Shown here: in pieces, positions 34,973 to 44,563 of the stretch
Layout: each line of letters starts with the position of its first letter
Position numbering within the stretch: the first letter of the stretch is position 1
DNA from: Rhodocyclaceae bacterium
GTDB taxonomy: Bacteria; Pseudomonadota; Gammaproteobacteria; Burkholderiales; Rhodocyclaceae
Direction: 5' to 3'
DNA length: 64,000 nt
Assembly: GCA_030681195.1 (NCBI GenBank)
Contig: JAUXXJ010000045.1
Span: 186,001-250,000 of the forward strand
Notes under the pieces: generated by a model
What the model saw: only the letters and a program-made list of their open reading frames with translations
What the model was told of the DNA's origin: nothing
The model's database searches: none
Made by a program: the position numbers and the translations under genes

Positions 34973-36550
34973 ATGTTCCGACTTTTCGGCAAACGTCAGG
35001 CCAGTGCGAACGAGGATGAGACGAGCGCCCTTCTCGCGACCCTGACCGGCAGCCCGGCGGCGGTTCTTCAGCAGGTGCTCGATTGGGTGGAGGAGCAGGC
35101 AGGCCGTGGTGCGCTGGATCAGGCGTGCCTGTTGCAGGCCGATGAGCGGCTCGAAAGCGTGCGTGCCGATATCGAGGCGGAGCGCTTGCGACAGCGACAA
35201 CTGGGCACCGGTCAGCGCCTGCTGCGCACCTACTGCGAGCGCATTGGCCAGGCGTATGCCGCAGTGGCCCGCAAGCTGCCGGTCGGCCACGCCGATGCGG
35301 TACGGATTCGTTTGCGGGCGATCCACCTGCTGGGTCGGGCGAGCCGTTTGGCACGGACGGCGCAGGAGGAGGATGCGGCGACGCGCACCAGCTGTCTGGC
35401 CCTGTTTTCCGAGGCGCATCAGGCCGGCGTGGCAGTGACGCGCAAGCCGCCCTATGCGGGCATGGCCGATTCGTCGATGGCACAGGAACTGGCCATCACC
35501 CTGCTGTGGGAAACCATCCCCTTTGATGCGCTGACACCAGAGCAGGCGGACTATCTCGAACGCCTGCTGACGCACAACGGTGCCCAGATCATCATGAAGA
35601 CCTCTGCCGGCGCGACGGCACCATTCGCCGTGCTGGCGAATGGGCAGGTGCTGCCACCGCTGCGTGGGGTAGAAGCGACACCGCTGCTGTTCATCGGCCC
35701 TGGCCCGCTAGCAGCACAGCTGGCCGCGCTGGCCAAGTTGCCCAATGATGCGGCTTTGCCAGCCTGGGCCGGTGAGCCCATTCCCGGTACCAGCATGCTC
35801 ACCCTCAAAACCATGGCACAGCGCATTTGCATGGCTTGGGAACGCAAGCAGATTGCCCGCGTCGGTGAGCGTACCGCGCGAGGCGATGCCGTGTGCGTGA
35901 CCGGCGGGTTCGCCAACATCCGGCGCGCGATTGCCTATGCAGCGTATGTCCGTGGTGGCGGCCGACTGGATGCCTACGACCGGAGCATCCCCTTCGTCAG
36001 TGAGCGGGCGCGCGAAATCATGGTGGGCCTGGAGCAGGAAAACCGTGAATACACGCCGCTGGAAATCCTCGTTGCCATGGAGTCGGCCGGCGATAGCAAG
36101 GCGGTGGAAACATGGCCGGTGCGCGATAGTAGTCCGCAAGGCTACAGCCTGGCCGTGCCTGGCTATCGGCCCTGGCTTGGCGTGGGTAGTTTGCTGGCGG
36201 TACGCGAAAGCCTGTTGATCGACTGGCAACTGGCCATCGTGCGGCGTCTGTATGGGGCGGCCAAGCAGCGCCAGGGGGGGCTGGAAATTCTGCAGGGCGC
36301 CCCCTTGCCAGTCGGCATGGGTGAGGAAGGCAAAACTGACAACGTGTCGCTGGCCGAGCTGCGGGATGCCATCCTGCTCAGTTCGCCCGGTCAGGACAGG
36401 CTAATCGTACCGTTTGCCTGCACACCGGGCGGCCTGTACCTGCTGGCCGGACAGTTCGGTCGGCGGCGCTACCGGCTGGGCGATCTGGTGCATGGCAACG
36501 CCAGCTTCAGCCTCTACGATTGCGTGCCCGCTGATCCTGGCACCCTCTAG
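34973..36550 (+). CDS. Uncharacterised protein with PilZ-like C-terminal region (paralogue A)
   Basis: A 525-residue soluble protein. The N-terminal 250 residues are helical (VLDWVEEQAG, RQLGTGQRLLRTYCERIG). A C-terminal segment aligns by eye with the protein at 37027-38670. Shared points are W-P-V before DSSPQGYSL, a following LGVGSLLAVRE, then DWQLAIVRRL, GGLEILQGAPLPV and a closing RLIVPFACTP. D-x-S-x-x-G followed by a strand is the PilZ core, but no clear RxxxR c-di-GMP motif precedes it. I cannot name a family. A role as c-di-GMP effector or its inactive relative is only a suggestion. Confidence 0.6.
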   Translation: MFRLFGKRQASANEDETSALLATLTGSPAAVLQQVLDWVEEQAGRGALDQACLLQADERLESVRADIEAERLRQRQLGTGQRLLRTYCERIGQAYAAVARKLPVGHADAVRIRLRAIHLLGRASRLARTAQEEDAATRTSCLALFSEAHQAGVAVTRKPPYAGMADSSMAQELAITLLWETIPFDALTPEQADYLERLLTHNGAQIIMKTSAGATAPFAVLANGQVLPPLRGVEATPLLFIGPGPLAAQLAALAKLPNDAALPAWAGEPIPGTSMLTLKTMAQRICMAWERKQIARVGERTARGDAVCVTGGFANIRRAIAYAAYVRGGGRLDAYDRSIPFVSERAREIMVGLEQENREYTPLEILVAMESAGDSKAVETWPVRDSSPQGYSLAVPGYRPWLGVGSLLAVRESLLIDWQLAIVRRLYGAAKQRQGGLEILQGAPLPVGMGEEGKTDNVSLAELRDAILLSSPGQDRLIVPFACTPGGLYLLAGQFGRRRYRLGDLVHGNASFSLYDCVPADPGTL

Positions 36551-36556
36551 CGTTCG

Positions 36557-36580
36557 AACAGTCGGCGCTGGTGGGACGGC
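36557..36580 (-). repeat. Dispersed repeat, intergenic copy
   Basis: Two mismatches (AACAGTCGG, CTGGTGGG). It lies in the 54-base gap between paralogue A and the HIT gene and begins 7 bases after the stop. Confidence 0.85.
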
Positions 36581-36604
36581 GCCTGCCCGTGTTATCTTCA
36601 TCGC

Positions 36605-37030
36605 ATGAACCCTTGTGAACTGTGCGTTTCCCCTGGTGGTGAACTGCTCTGGCAGGATGGCCGTTGTCGCATCGTCCGTGTCGGCGGTGCAGAGGGTGAC
36701 GCTTTTCCGGGGTTCTGTCGGATCATCTGGCAGGCCCATGTACGCGAAATGTCCGACCTTTCACCTATCGACCGTACGCATTTGCGTGATGTGCTTGATG
36801 CGGTCGAGTCGGTGGTGCGCCGTGTGATGAACCCGGACAAGGTCAATCTGGCCAGCCTCGGCAATGTCGTGCCCCACCTGCACTGGCATGTGATTCCGCG
36901 CTGGACGGACGATAGCCATTTCCCGGCACCGATCTGGGCCACCCCCTGCCGCGCCGTGCCGCCCCGAGCCGTGCCGGCCAGTGATGTTCTGGCAAGTGCC
37001 CTGGGGGCCATTCTCGGAGACTCACGATGA
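36605..37030 (+). CDS. HIT family protein
   Basis: A 141-residue histidine-triad nucleotide-binding protein with the signature HLHWHVIPRW (H-x-H-x-H) and an N-terminal CELC pair (MNPCELC) that could bind zinc. HIT enzymes hydrolyse or transfer nucleoside phosphoramidates or dinucleotides. It overlaps the next gene by 4 bases (ATGA) and sits between the two related PilZ-like proteins, suggesting one operon. Confidence 0.9.
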   Translation: MNPCELCVSPGGELLWQDGRCRIVRVGGAEGDAFPGFCRIIWQAHVREMSDLSPIDRTHLRDVLDAVESVVRRVMNPDKVNLASLGNVVPHLHWHVIPRWTDDSHFPAPIWATPCRAVPPRAVPASDVLASALGAILGDSR

Positions 37031-38670
37031 ACTTCGATCTTCCGCCCACCGATAGCGATCAGCCGCCCGCTTTCGTCGATGTCGCGCCGTGTCGTGCCTG
37101 GCTGGCGCAGATGCCGGTATCGAATCCGGTGCAGGCGCAGGCGCACTTCCTGCGCCAGTTGCATCTGCTCAACCGCTACACGCTCGACGGGACAACGCGC
37201 CTGGCGATGCTCGAAATGCTGCGCGAGACGATCTGCTTCGTGCAGGACGAAAGTGCCAAGAAATATGCCGGCAAGCCGTTGCCCCTGGCGCCGCCCGAGC
37301 AAGCGGCCCTCGATAGCGCGCACGGCCTGTGGCAGGCGCTGGCGACCGGCTATCTGCGTTGCCTGGAAGCCTGTGACAGCGATGCGGGACTGAAGGGACA
37401 AGCGGCACTGATCTGCCAGCGCGCCTTGGCGACGCGGGTGGACAACCATATTGATCTGGTGCGTGCCGGCATGCATCCGGCGCCGGCGCACTGGCGTCTG
37501 GTGCATCGCATCTACGCGGCGGCTGAGGCGCTTGGGGTGGCGAACGTGGCCGTGGCCGATGCATTGCGTACCGACAAACCGCAGACGCCGATGGCGGCCT
37601 ATGCCGAGCAGATGCTGCTGGCCGCCGCCAACCTGCATGAACTGACGCCACGACACCAGACCTGGGTGATGCGCTGGGCACGGCGCTGGGCGCCCAAGTT
37701 GGTCGTCCAGCCGACGCCTCCCCCCTTCGAATCGCGCGCGCTGCCTTTGTGTGTCGATCTCGACAGCAATCAGCCGCCAGCCTTCAAGCCGTTTGCTGGC
37801 GCGGGTGCGCGCTTTCTCGATACGGCCGAGTTGCGCAAGAGCCTCAAGGGGCGCATCGAATTGCTGGCACGCGGCGCCCCCGAGGACACGCCTGCCCGGC
37901 TCGGCCTCGGCGAGGATTGTCCCCAGCCTGCCTGTGAAGAGCTGCTGCGTCGGCTCTATCCGCGCTGGGTGAAGGGGGGCATGATGCGTCGGCATGATCG
38001 ACAAGGCATGCAGGGCGCCTGCCGCTTCGTGGTCGGCGTCGATGCCATCCATTACTACCTGTCCAACCACCAGCCCTTCAAGTCGCCGGGGCAGCTGACG
38101 TCCGAGGAGTTACGTCGCCAGCGCGAAGAACTGGCGACCTTTGGCCGCATCGCGGAGCGCTTCGAAGACGAGTACAGCCGCAATCACGGTTATCAGCTTG
38201 AGAACTGGGAGGTGATCGAAGATTGGGGCCTGCTGAACCAGTCGAATGGTGGTTTGCGTCTGGTGCGCCCCCTCAAGCAACCCGGCGGCCGGCTGGCCGT
38301 CGGGCAGCTGATTGCCGTACAGCACAGTGGCGCCAGTGGCCTGGTGCTCGGCGTGGTGCGTTGGGCACAGATTGTCAGCGAGGAACTGATCTCGGGGGTC
38401 CAGCTTTATCCCGGGAAATCATGGCCGGTCGCGGTACGCGGCACGGGGGTCATGGCCGCGCGCGAGTCCTATAAACCTGGTTTTGTGCTGCCGGCCGTGC
38501 CTGCACTCGAACAGCCTGACAGCATCATCCTGCCGCCGGGCAGCTTCAAGCCTGAGCGCATCATGGAAGCCTGGACGGCCGAGGGTGCCGTGAATGTAAA
38601 GCTCAAGGCGCTGCTGGATCGCGGTGCCGATTTTGAGTGGGCCAGCTACGTCGAGGTCGCACCGCGCTAG
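37027..38670 (+). CDS. Uncharacterised protein with PilZ-like C-terminal region (paralogue B)
   Basis: A 547-residue soluble protein. The helical N-terminal half has LLNRYTLDGTTRLAMLEMLRE. The C-terminal half carries LNQSNGGLRLVRPLKQ (an N-x-S-x-x-G PilZ-like core), then VGQLIAVQHS, LVLGVVRWAQ, GVQLYPGKSWPV and SIILPPGSFK. These line up in order with paralogue A. It is coupled to the HIT gene by a 4-base overlap and convergent with the GGDEF-EAL gene (4-base overlap). The function is not established. Confidence 0.62.
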   Translation: MNFDLPPTDSDQPPAFVDVAPCRAWLAQMPVSNPVQAQAHFLRQLHLLNRYTLDGTTRLAMLEMLRETICFVQDESAKKYAGKPLPLAPPEQAALDSAHGLWQALATGYLRCLEACDSDAGLKGQAALICQRALATRVDNHIDLVRAGMHPAPAHWRLVHRIYAAAEALGVANVAVADALRTDKPQTPMAAYAEQMLLAAANLHELTPRHQTWVMRWARRWAPKLVVQPTPPPFESRALPLCVDLDSNQPPAFKPFAGAGARFLDTAELRKSLKGRIELLARGAPEDTPARLGLGEDCPQPACEELLRRLYPRWVKGGMMRRHDRQGMQGACRFVVGVDAIHYYLSNHQPFKSPGQLTSEELRRQREELATFGRIAERFEDEYSRNHGYQLENWEVIEDWGLLNQSNGGLRLVRPLKQPGGRLAVGQLIAVQHSGASGLVLGVVRWAQIVSEELISGVQLYPGKSWPVAVRGTGVMAARESYKPGFVLPAVPALEQPDSIILPPGSFKPERIMEAWTAEGAVNVKLKALLDRGADFEWASYVEVAPR

Positions 38671-40748
38671 ATGGGCCGGGGTGATGCGGTGAGGTGTGCG
38701 CCGAACTCGGTGGCACTGACGGGATGCCCATACAGATAACCTTGTGCGAGTGCGCAGGCGCGTGCGCGTAGCAGTTCGGCCTGTTCGCTGGTTTCCACAC
38801 CCTCTGCAACCACCGAAAGTCCCAGGCTCTTGGCCATGGCCAGGATGGCTTCGACCAGCGCGCGATCAGCTGGATTGCTGGCCATGTCGCGCACGAAGGC
38901 CTTGTCGATCTTGACGTGGTGCACGGGAAAACGCTTGAGGTAGGACAGCGATGAGTAGCCGGTGCCGAAGTCGTCAATGGCCAGTTTCAGGCCGGCCGCC
39001 CCGGCATCATTGAACCAGGCCTGAATCGCCGGTGCGTCGGCCAGCAGCACACCCTCGGTAATTTCCAGCACGATCTGGCGCGGCGACAAACCGTGCCGGG
39101 CCAGTACGGTGAGAATCTGCGTGACGGAAAGCGCGTCGGGCAACTGGCGCACCGACACATTGATGGCCAGGTTCAAGTGGTGACCGGCCTGTTGCCAGAC
39201 GGCCAGTTGGGTGCAGGCCGCTTCGAAGACCCAGGCGCCAATCTCGCGGATCTGCCCGGATTCCTCCGCCAGCGGAATGAACTGGTCCGGGCCGATACGG
39301 CCACGCTGTGGGTGATTCCAGCGCAGCAGGGCTTCGGCGCCGATGACCTGTCCGCTCGGCAGGTCGATGATTGGCTGATAATGCAATTCGAATTCGCGGC
39401 GCGCGGTGGCGTTGCGCAGATCGCCCTCCAGCGTGCGGCGTTCCAGCGCCGCCGTGGTCATCGCCCGTTCGAAGAACTGTGCGTTGTTGCGCCCGGCATC
39501 CTTGGCCCGATACATGGCCAGATCGGCATTGCGGAACAGCGTCTCGACATCGCCGCCGTCCTCAGGAAAGAGCGTGATACCGATCGATGCGCCGATGTGG
39601 ATTTCGTTGCCGCTCAGATCGAAGGGGGCTGCCAGCAGGGCGATGATTTTTTCGGCGACGATGCCGGCCGCCGAGCTGCCTTCGATGTCGACCAGCAAGA
39701 TGACGAATTCGTCGCCGCCCTGGCGCGCGATCGTATCGGTTTCCCGTACGCACTGGCGCATGCGCTCTGCCACGGCCTGCAGCAAGGCATCGCCAACGGC
39801 ATGGCCGAGCGTGTCGTTAACCCGCTTGAACAGATCCAGGTCGATGAACAACACGGCCACGCGGGTATTCTCACGGCGCGCCTGCTTGAGGGACTGATTG
39901 AGGCGTTCGGCCAGCAGGGCGCGATTGGGCAGGCCGGTCAGCGCGTCATAGTTGGCACGATAGGCGATCTCGGCTTCGCTGCGCTTGCGCTGGGTGATGT
40001 CGTGGAACAGCGAGATGAATTCGAGCAGCTTGCCCTGGCTGTCCTTGACCGACGTGACGACCTGCCAGACCGGAAAAATCTCGCCATTCTTGCGGCGGTT
40101 CCAGGTTTCGCCTTCCCAATAACCATGCTTGTTGAGCTGCTGCCACATCGCTTCGAAGTAACTTGGTTCGTGGCGGCCGGAATTGAGAAAGCGCGGCGTC
40201 TGCCCCAGGACTTCTTCGGCGCCAAAGCCAGTGATCATGCTGAAGGCAGGGTTGACGCGCTTGATGATGCCTTGCGGATCGGTGACCATGATCGCCTCAC
40301 CAATGGCTTCGATCATCGCGTGCAAGCGCTCTTCCGATTCCTTGATGGCAATCTCGCGGACGCGCATGGCCACGGCCAGGATGTTGAAGTCCTCGGCCAG
40401 TTGGCCGATTTCATCATCCGGCGGCATGTCGATGCGGGTTTCCTGCTGTCCTTGCGCGAAGGCATGTACGCCCTCGCGCACCTGTTCCAGCGGGGCGCTG
40501 ATCCAGCGTCGGCCGAGCCAGCCCGTGAGTGGCAAGACGATCAGCAGCGCAGCAACGAGCACACTCAGGGTGGTCGCCCAATGGGCACGTTGCGAATCTC
40601 CATAGGGATCGAGCCAGGCCAGCATGCCGGCCACCAGTAACAGGGCGATGGTCAGCGAGCCGGCCAGCAACCACTGCAGCTTGCGCCGTACCGGCAGGCG
40701 CTGCCGGGGCAGGCGTGCCGCAAGGGCGGCGAACGAGAAAGGCTTCAT
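38667..40748 (-). CDS. Membrane HAMP-PAS-GGDEF-EAL protein
   Basis: The 693-residue protein has two N-terminal transmembrane helices (about 28-46 and 60-80) separated by only a short loop, then a HAMP linker (APLEQVREGVHAFAQGQ). A PAS domain (MVTDPQGIIKRVNPAFSMITGF), GGDEF (RQGGDEFVILL) and EAL (EALLRWNHPQRG) follow. EAL metal and base residues look intact (LEITEG, DDFGTGYSSLSYLKRFPVHHVKID, EGVET). Both activities may be present. The periplasmic loop is too small for a large sensor domain. Confidence 0.92.
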   Translation of the reverse strand: MKPFSFAALAARLPRQRLPVRRKLQWLLAGSLTIALLLVAGMLAWLDPYGDSQRAHWATTLSVLVAALLIVLPLTGWLGRRWISAPLEQVREGVHAFAQGQQETRIDMPPDDEIGQLAEDFNILAVAMRVREIAIKESEERLHAMIEAIGEAIMVTDPQGIIKRVNPAFSMITGFGAEEVLGQTPRFLNSGRHEPSYFEAMWQQLNKHGYWEGETWNRRKNGEIFPVWQVVTSVKDSQGKLLEFISLFHDITQRKRSEAEIAYRANYDALTGLPNRALLAERLNQSLKQARRENTRVAVLFIDLDLFKRVNDTLGHAVGDALLQAVAERMRQCVRETDTIARQGGDEFVILLVDIEGSSAAGIVAEKIIALLAAPFDLSGNEIHIGASIGITLFPEDGGDVETLFRNADLAMYRAKDAGRNNAQFFERAMTTAALERRTLEGDLRNATARREFELHYQPIIDLPSGQVIGAEALLRWNHPQRGRIGPDQFIPLAEESGQIREIGAWVFEAACTQLAVWQQAGHHLNLAINVSVRQLPDALSVTQILTVLARHGLSPRQIVLEITEGVLLADAPAIQAWFNDAGAAGLKLAIDDFGTGYSSLSYLKRFPVHHVKIDKAFVRDMASNPADRALVEAILAMAKSLGLSVVAEGVETSEQAELLRARACALAQGYLYGHPVSATEFGAHLTASPRPI

Positions 40749-40757
40749 GCCGAAATC

Positions 40758-42167
40758 TTACGGCTTTTGGCCGCAAGAGGTCACCGGGGATGGCATGCAA
40801 TCCGGGTCTATTACCTCGTCTGGCGTGACCGGCTCGAACCATTGCAACTGCGCGGCGAGCACCGCCGGCGTAGCTTCCGAGGCATCGCCCTGGCGCGTGG
40901 CGAGGCGGGCGGCACAGGTTTCCGGGCTGGCCTCCGGCGCAAGGATGGCGAAACCCACGCCCAGCGCACTGGCGAGGCTGGCAAACGCGGCACGCTCGGC
41001 ACGCTTGAGGAAGGCGGCGTCGACGATCACCGACCAGCCGGCGCGCAAGGCGCGCTCCGCCAGTTCGGCCAGATGCGCGTAGGTGCGCAGTGTCGCGGCC
41101 GGGCCGTAGATTGTGCCGCCGCTGTCGGCATCTGCGGGCAGGCCGTGCAAGCGCTTACGCTCGACATCGGAGCGGATGCGCACCGTCTGCAGAAAGTCGG
41201 CGCTGGCGAGACGGCGACTGGACAGATATGTCTTGCCGCTGCCGGAAAGGCCGCAGGTAATTGTCAGCGTGGGCGCCGTGAGGGTGGTGAGCCGCAGGGC
41301 GAAGGAGAGGTAAGCGAGGCTGCCATCGCGATTTTCCTGCAGGGCGGCGACCTTGGCGCGCACCAGGGCGCGATAGACGAGGTAGAAGCGCAGCACCGTG
41401 AGCGCATCGAAATCGCCGCTGTAGGTCAGCCATTCCGACAGCAGCCAGGTCGCCAGTCCCGGACGCTGGTGGTCGAGCAGGTCGAGCAAGGTAAAGGCGA
41501 TCTCGCTGGCGACATCGATATGGCGGAAACCGGCATTGAATTCGATGCCATCGAAGGGCACGATGCGGCCATTGAGTAGTACGAGGTTGCCCAGATGCAG
41601 GTCGCCATGGCCCTCGCGAATTTTCCCTTGCGCCTTGCGGCACACGAAATCGCTGTGGCGGCGCGTAAATTCAGCCTGCGTCCATTGCTTGAGGCGCGCC
41701 AGATGGCCGACGGCATCCGGCAGCAGGCGTTCCAGTTCCTCAAAGTTTTCCAGCGCGTCGGCGAGGATGGTTTCAGGTGTACCAAAAGTCGGCGCTGGCG
41801 GGACGGCAGCCTGGAAATCGGACAGATCGCGCGCAAACGCCGACAGCTGCGCACCGGTGAGATCGCAGTTGGCGCAGACGTGGTCGAGCCTTAGGGCTTC
41901 GTCGAAGCGGCGCATCTTCACGGCCGGTTCGCCATTCAGCTCGACGACCTCAAGATAAAGTTGCGGCGCGAAGCGTCGATTCAGGCGCAGCTCTTCTTCG
42001 CAGCAGGCGCGCCGTTTGTCGACCGTGCCATAGTCGAGGAAGGGCAGGACGACGGGTTTCTTGATCTTCCAGGCAAATTCGTCGGCCAGCAGCACCCAGG
42101 AAATATGCGTCTCGATGCAGCGCTCGATGGCAGGCAGAGCCGACAGGACGTTGGCAGGTGCGTTCAT
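40758..42167 (-). CDS. Fused aminoglycoside-phosphotransferase-like / P-loop kinase protein
   Basis: A 469-residue two-domain protein (COG2187 plus COG0645 type). The N-terminal part resembles APH kinases (ADEFAWKIKKPVV with a Lys, and the catalytic GHGDLHLGNLVLLNG followed by PFDGIEFN). The C-terminal part is a P-loop kinase with CGLSGSGKTYLS. Two repeat copies are embedded: AAVPPAPTF in the APH part, and RRLASADF directly after the P-loop helix start. It is the last gene of a three-gene operon, overlapping the Ser/Thr kinase gene by 4 bases. The substrate is unknown. Confidence 0.82.
   Translation of the reverse strand: MNAPANVLSALPAIERCIETHISWVLLADEFAWKIKKPVVLPFLDYGTVDKRRACCEEELRLNRRFAPQLYLEVVELNGEPAVKMRRFDEALRLDHVCANCDLTGAQLSAFARDLSDFQAAVPPAPTFGTPETILADALENFEELERLLPDAVGHLARLKQWTQAEFTRRHSDFVCRKAQGKIREGHGDLHLGNLVLLNGRIVPFDGIEFNAGFRHIDVASEIAFTLLDLLDHQRPGLATWLLSEWLTYSGDFDALTVLRFYLVYRALVRAKVAALQENRDGSLAYLSFALRLTTLTAPTLTITCGLSGSGKTYLSSRRLASADFLQTVRIRSDVERKRLHGLPADADSGGTIYGPAATLRTYAHLAELAERALRAGWSVIVDAAFLKRAERAAFASLASALGVGFAILAPEASPETCAARLATRQGDASEATPAVLAAQLQWFEPVTPDEVIDPDCMPSPVTSCGQKP
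41192..41215 (-). repeat. Dispersed repeat inside the APH/P-loop gene, copy 2
   Basis: One mismatch (AGAAAGTCGG end). It is translated as SRRLASADF immediately after GSGKTYLS, within or beside the P-loop helix, in a different frame from copy 1 of the same gene. Confidence 0.88.
41784..41807 (-). repeat. Dispersed repeat inside the APH/P-loop gene, copy 1
   Basis: Perfect consensus copy. It is translated as AVPPAPTF between LSDFQA and GTPETILA. Confidence 0.92.
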
Positions 42168-44563
42168 GGCATGGTGGCTTCAGTGGGAACGCGCAGTGGC
42201 AGAGATTTGGACAGCAAGCGGATCGCCGCGCGTATTTCCGCCACGCCCCAGACGCGCCAGCCGACCACGGCGGCGATGACGAGCAGCGCGCCGAAGATGA
42301 AGCGTGTCGGCAGGATTTCGGTCAGCACGATGAAGGCCAGCAGGCCATAGACGGCACCTTGGGCAAGGTTGCGGTTTTGCCAGACGGCATTGATGCGTGC
42401 GGCGTGCTCCCATGCGTCGAGCTGTTCCTGGATGCGCAGCACCAAGGGCTCGGCGCGGCGCAGGGTACGCATCAGCGGCGTGTCGGTGGGTAACCCTTCG
42501 GCGCGCGCTTCCTCGGTGAGCGCCAGCAGGGCCTGACTGGCGGTGGCGGCCGCGCCGCGCTGGAAGGCGCCGGACAGCAGCCCGAGTTCGCAGGTGTCGC
42601 GCAGCATCGCCAGCGCCTGATTGGTGCGGGATACCAGCGCGGCGCGGCCGGCCGCCTGTGCGGCGAGGCGGTGCTGCAGATTTTGTTGTGCGGCGGCCGC
42701 CGCCTTGCGGGCATGCGGCAGCAGCAGGCGGGCGACGATCCAGCCGGCCGGGTCGTCCGGCGCCAGCAAGGTGGCGAGCCAGGGCGCTTCGGCCGCATGC
42801 GGCGCCAGTTCGGCCTGCACTTGGGCATGCAAGGCCTGCGCGAACGCTTCGTCGGCGAGCGCCAGCAGCAGGGGCGGATGCAGCTGCGCAGGGGGCGGCA
42901 GGGACAGGTCCTGCGGCTGGCCGAACACCAGCGCATCGAAATCGGCGACGCCGGGGCTGTGTTGCTGCCAGCGCGTGCGCTGCGCTTCGGCTTCGCGCCA
43001 CAGGCTGTCGACACGGGCGCGGGCGGTTTCCCAACGCGCCGCCAGCGCGGCTTCGGCCGGAAATTGGGCGGTGGGCAGTTCGCGCAACACCTGCTGCGTA
43101 TAAACGGAGACCAGCCATTCCGCCGCCTGTACATCCTGTTGTTCCGCACGCACCGCACTGGCGATGAGTGCGGCCAGCATCAGGCTGCTACCGCGCCAGA
43201 CCGGCGGCAGGTCGGGGGCGAGGCGACGAATCACGCGCAGCAGGCGCAGGTCGTCCGCGCTATCGCGGCGGTCGAGCTGATCTTGCACGAAACGCAGCAA
43301 GTCGTCGTCGCGCAGTTCCTGACCAATCCAGGCCGAGAGCTGGCCGCGCATCAAGTCCTTGCGGCCGGATTCCCAGTGCGTGGCAAGCGCCAGCGCCAGT
43401 TCGAGCGGCGTGGTGCACAGGCTGCCTTCCAGTCGATACGGGCGCGCGGCGTGCTGGATCGCTGCCGGGCTGTCTTCGACAGGCGCTGCCAGCGATTCAT
43501 CACCAGCCAGCCAGCGGCGGATTTCGGCCATGCCCCAGCGCCGTTGCGGATCGCGCAGCAGCAGGCCGCGACACAGCTTGCGCCACTCGGGATCGTCAAT
43601 CTCGCTGCAGTCGAGCGTACTGGTGACGAGACGATGGGTGATCACCGCGTCGGAGAGGCCCTCGAAGGGATGGTGGCCGGTCAGCAGTTCGACGAGGATG
43701 AGGCCGAGCGACCACCAGTCGGCGGCGTTGTCGAGCACACCGGCCAGCGTTTCCGGCGCGCCGTATTTCACGGTACGCGCGGTGCTGGTGAACAGTTGCG
43801 TGGCGTCGGCCACCGAGGCGATGCCGAAATCGGTAAGTACCAGATCGAGCGGTTCGGTGCGGCGCACCAGCACGTTCTCCGGTTTGAGGTCGCGGTGGAT
43901 CACCTGCAATGCGTGCAGCGCGGCGAGTGCCTCGGCAATCTCGACGAGGATGTCGCGCAACTGGTCGCGCCGCAACGGCATGGCTTGCGTCATCCACTGG
44001 CGCAGCGATCCGCCGGCACAATATTCCATCACCTCGTAGCCGACACCTTCCGATTCGCCCCATGCGATCAGATGCACGACATGGCGGAAGGCGGCCTGCG
44101 ACACGCGCTCCAGCACCTCGGCCTTGGGCATCAGGCCCGGGCGATACAGCTTGGCGATGACCTTCACGCCGGAGCTGAGTCCTTCGAGCAGCATGATCTC
44201 GGCTTCGGCGCCGCCGGCCGGCAGCACTTCGGCGATACGGAACTTGCTGGCCAGAGCGGCAGGCAAGCGGTAGAACGTGGATGCCGTCTCGCCAGCGCCG
44301 ACTTTTTCGGGCGCAGACACCAGCGCTCGACCGCAGTAGAGACACTGTGCGCTGCCCTGCGGATTGGGCATCGCGCAATCCGCATGCGGGCAAACCAGCT
44401 CCGTGGTCGGCGGGGCCGGCGCGGTGGTTGGGACGGTTGGCGGTGCCATGTCCTTCAGCGTCAAGTCAACGCCCTGCAGCAGTGTGCCGCAGTGGCCGCA
44501 TTGCGCTTCCTCGGGCGGTGCCTCCGTTGCGCAGACAGGACAGCGGCGAATGTATTCCGTCAT
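42164..44563 (-). CDS. Zinc-ribbon Ser/Thr protein kinase with C-terminal membrane anchor
   Basis: A 799-residue protein. Two N-terminal zinc ribbons (CPVCATEAPPEEAQCGHCG; CPHADCAMPNPQGSAQCLYCG) are followed by a Pro/Thr-rich linker and an embedded repeat peptide (EKVGAGETAS). Next is a Hanks-type kinase with the ATP lysine in KVIAKLYRPG, catalytic HRDLKPENV and metal-binding DFGIAS. A long helical region of about 400 residues and two closing transmembrane helices (near YGLLAFIVLTEIL and IFGALLVIAAVVG) end the protein. It is coupled by 4-base overlaps to the radical SAM gene upstream and the APH-like gene downstream. The start is ATG at 44561-44563. Confidence 0.87.
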   Translation of the reverse strand: MTEYIRRCPVCATEAPPEEAQCGHCGTLLQGVDLTLKDMAPPTVPTTAPAPPTTELVCPHADCAMPNPQGSAQCLYCGRALVSAPEKVGAGETASTFYRLPAALASKFRIAEVLPAGGAEAEIMLLEGLSSGVKVIAKLYRPGLMPKAEVLERVSQAAFRHVVHLIAWGESEGVGYEVMEYCAGGSLRQWMTQAMPLRRDQLRDILVEIAEALAALHALQVIHRDLKPENVLVRRTEPLDLVLTDFGIASVADATQLFTSTARTVKYGAPETLAGVLDNAADWWSLGLILVELLTGHHPFEGLSDAVITHRLVTSTLDCSEIDDPEWRKLCRGLLLRDPQRRWGMAEIRRWLAGDESLAAPVEDSPAAIQHAARPYRLEGSLCTTPLELALALATHWESGRKDLMRGQLSAWIGQELRDDDLLRFVQDQLDRRDSADDLRLLRVIRRLAPDLPPVWRGSSLMLAALIASAVRAEQQDVQAAEWLVSVYTQQVLRELPTAQFPAEAALAARWETARARVDSLWREAEAQRTRWQQHSPGVADFDALVFGQPQDLSLPPPAQLHPPLLLALADEAFAQALHAQVQAELAPHAAEAPWLATLLAPDDPAGWIVARLLLPHARKAAAAAQQNLQHRLAAQAAGRAALVSRTNQALAMLRDTCELGLLSGAFQRGAAATASQALLALTEEARAEGLPTDTPLMRTLRRAEPLVLRIQEQLDAWEHAARINAVWQNRNLAQGAVYGLLAFIVLTEILPTRFIFGALLVIAAVVGWRVWGVAEIRAAIRLLSKSLPLRVPTEATMP
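44283..44306 (+). repeat. Dispersed repeat inside the kinase gene
   Basis: Perfect match to the CTC variant of the consensus. The minus-strand gene reads it as EKVGAGETAS, placed between the second zinc ribbon and the kinase domain. Confidence 0.92.
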
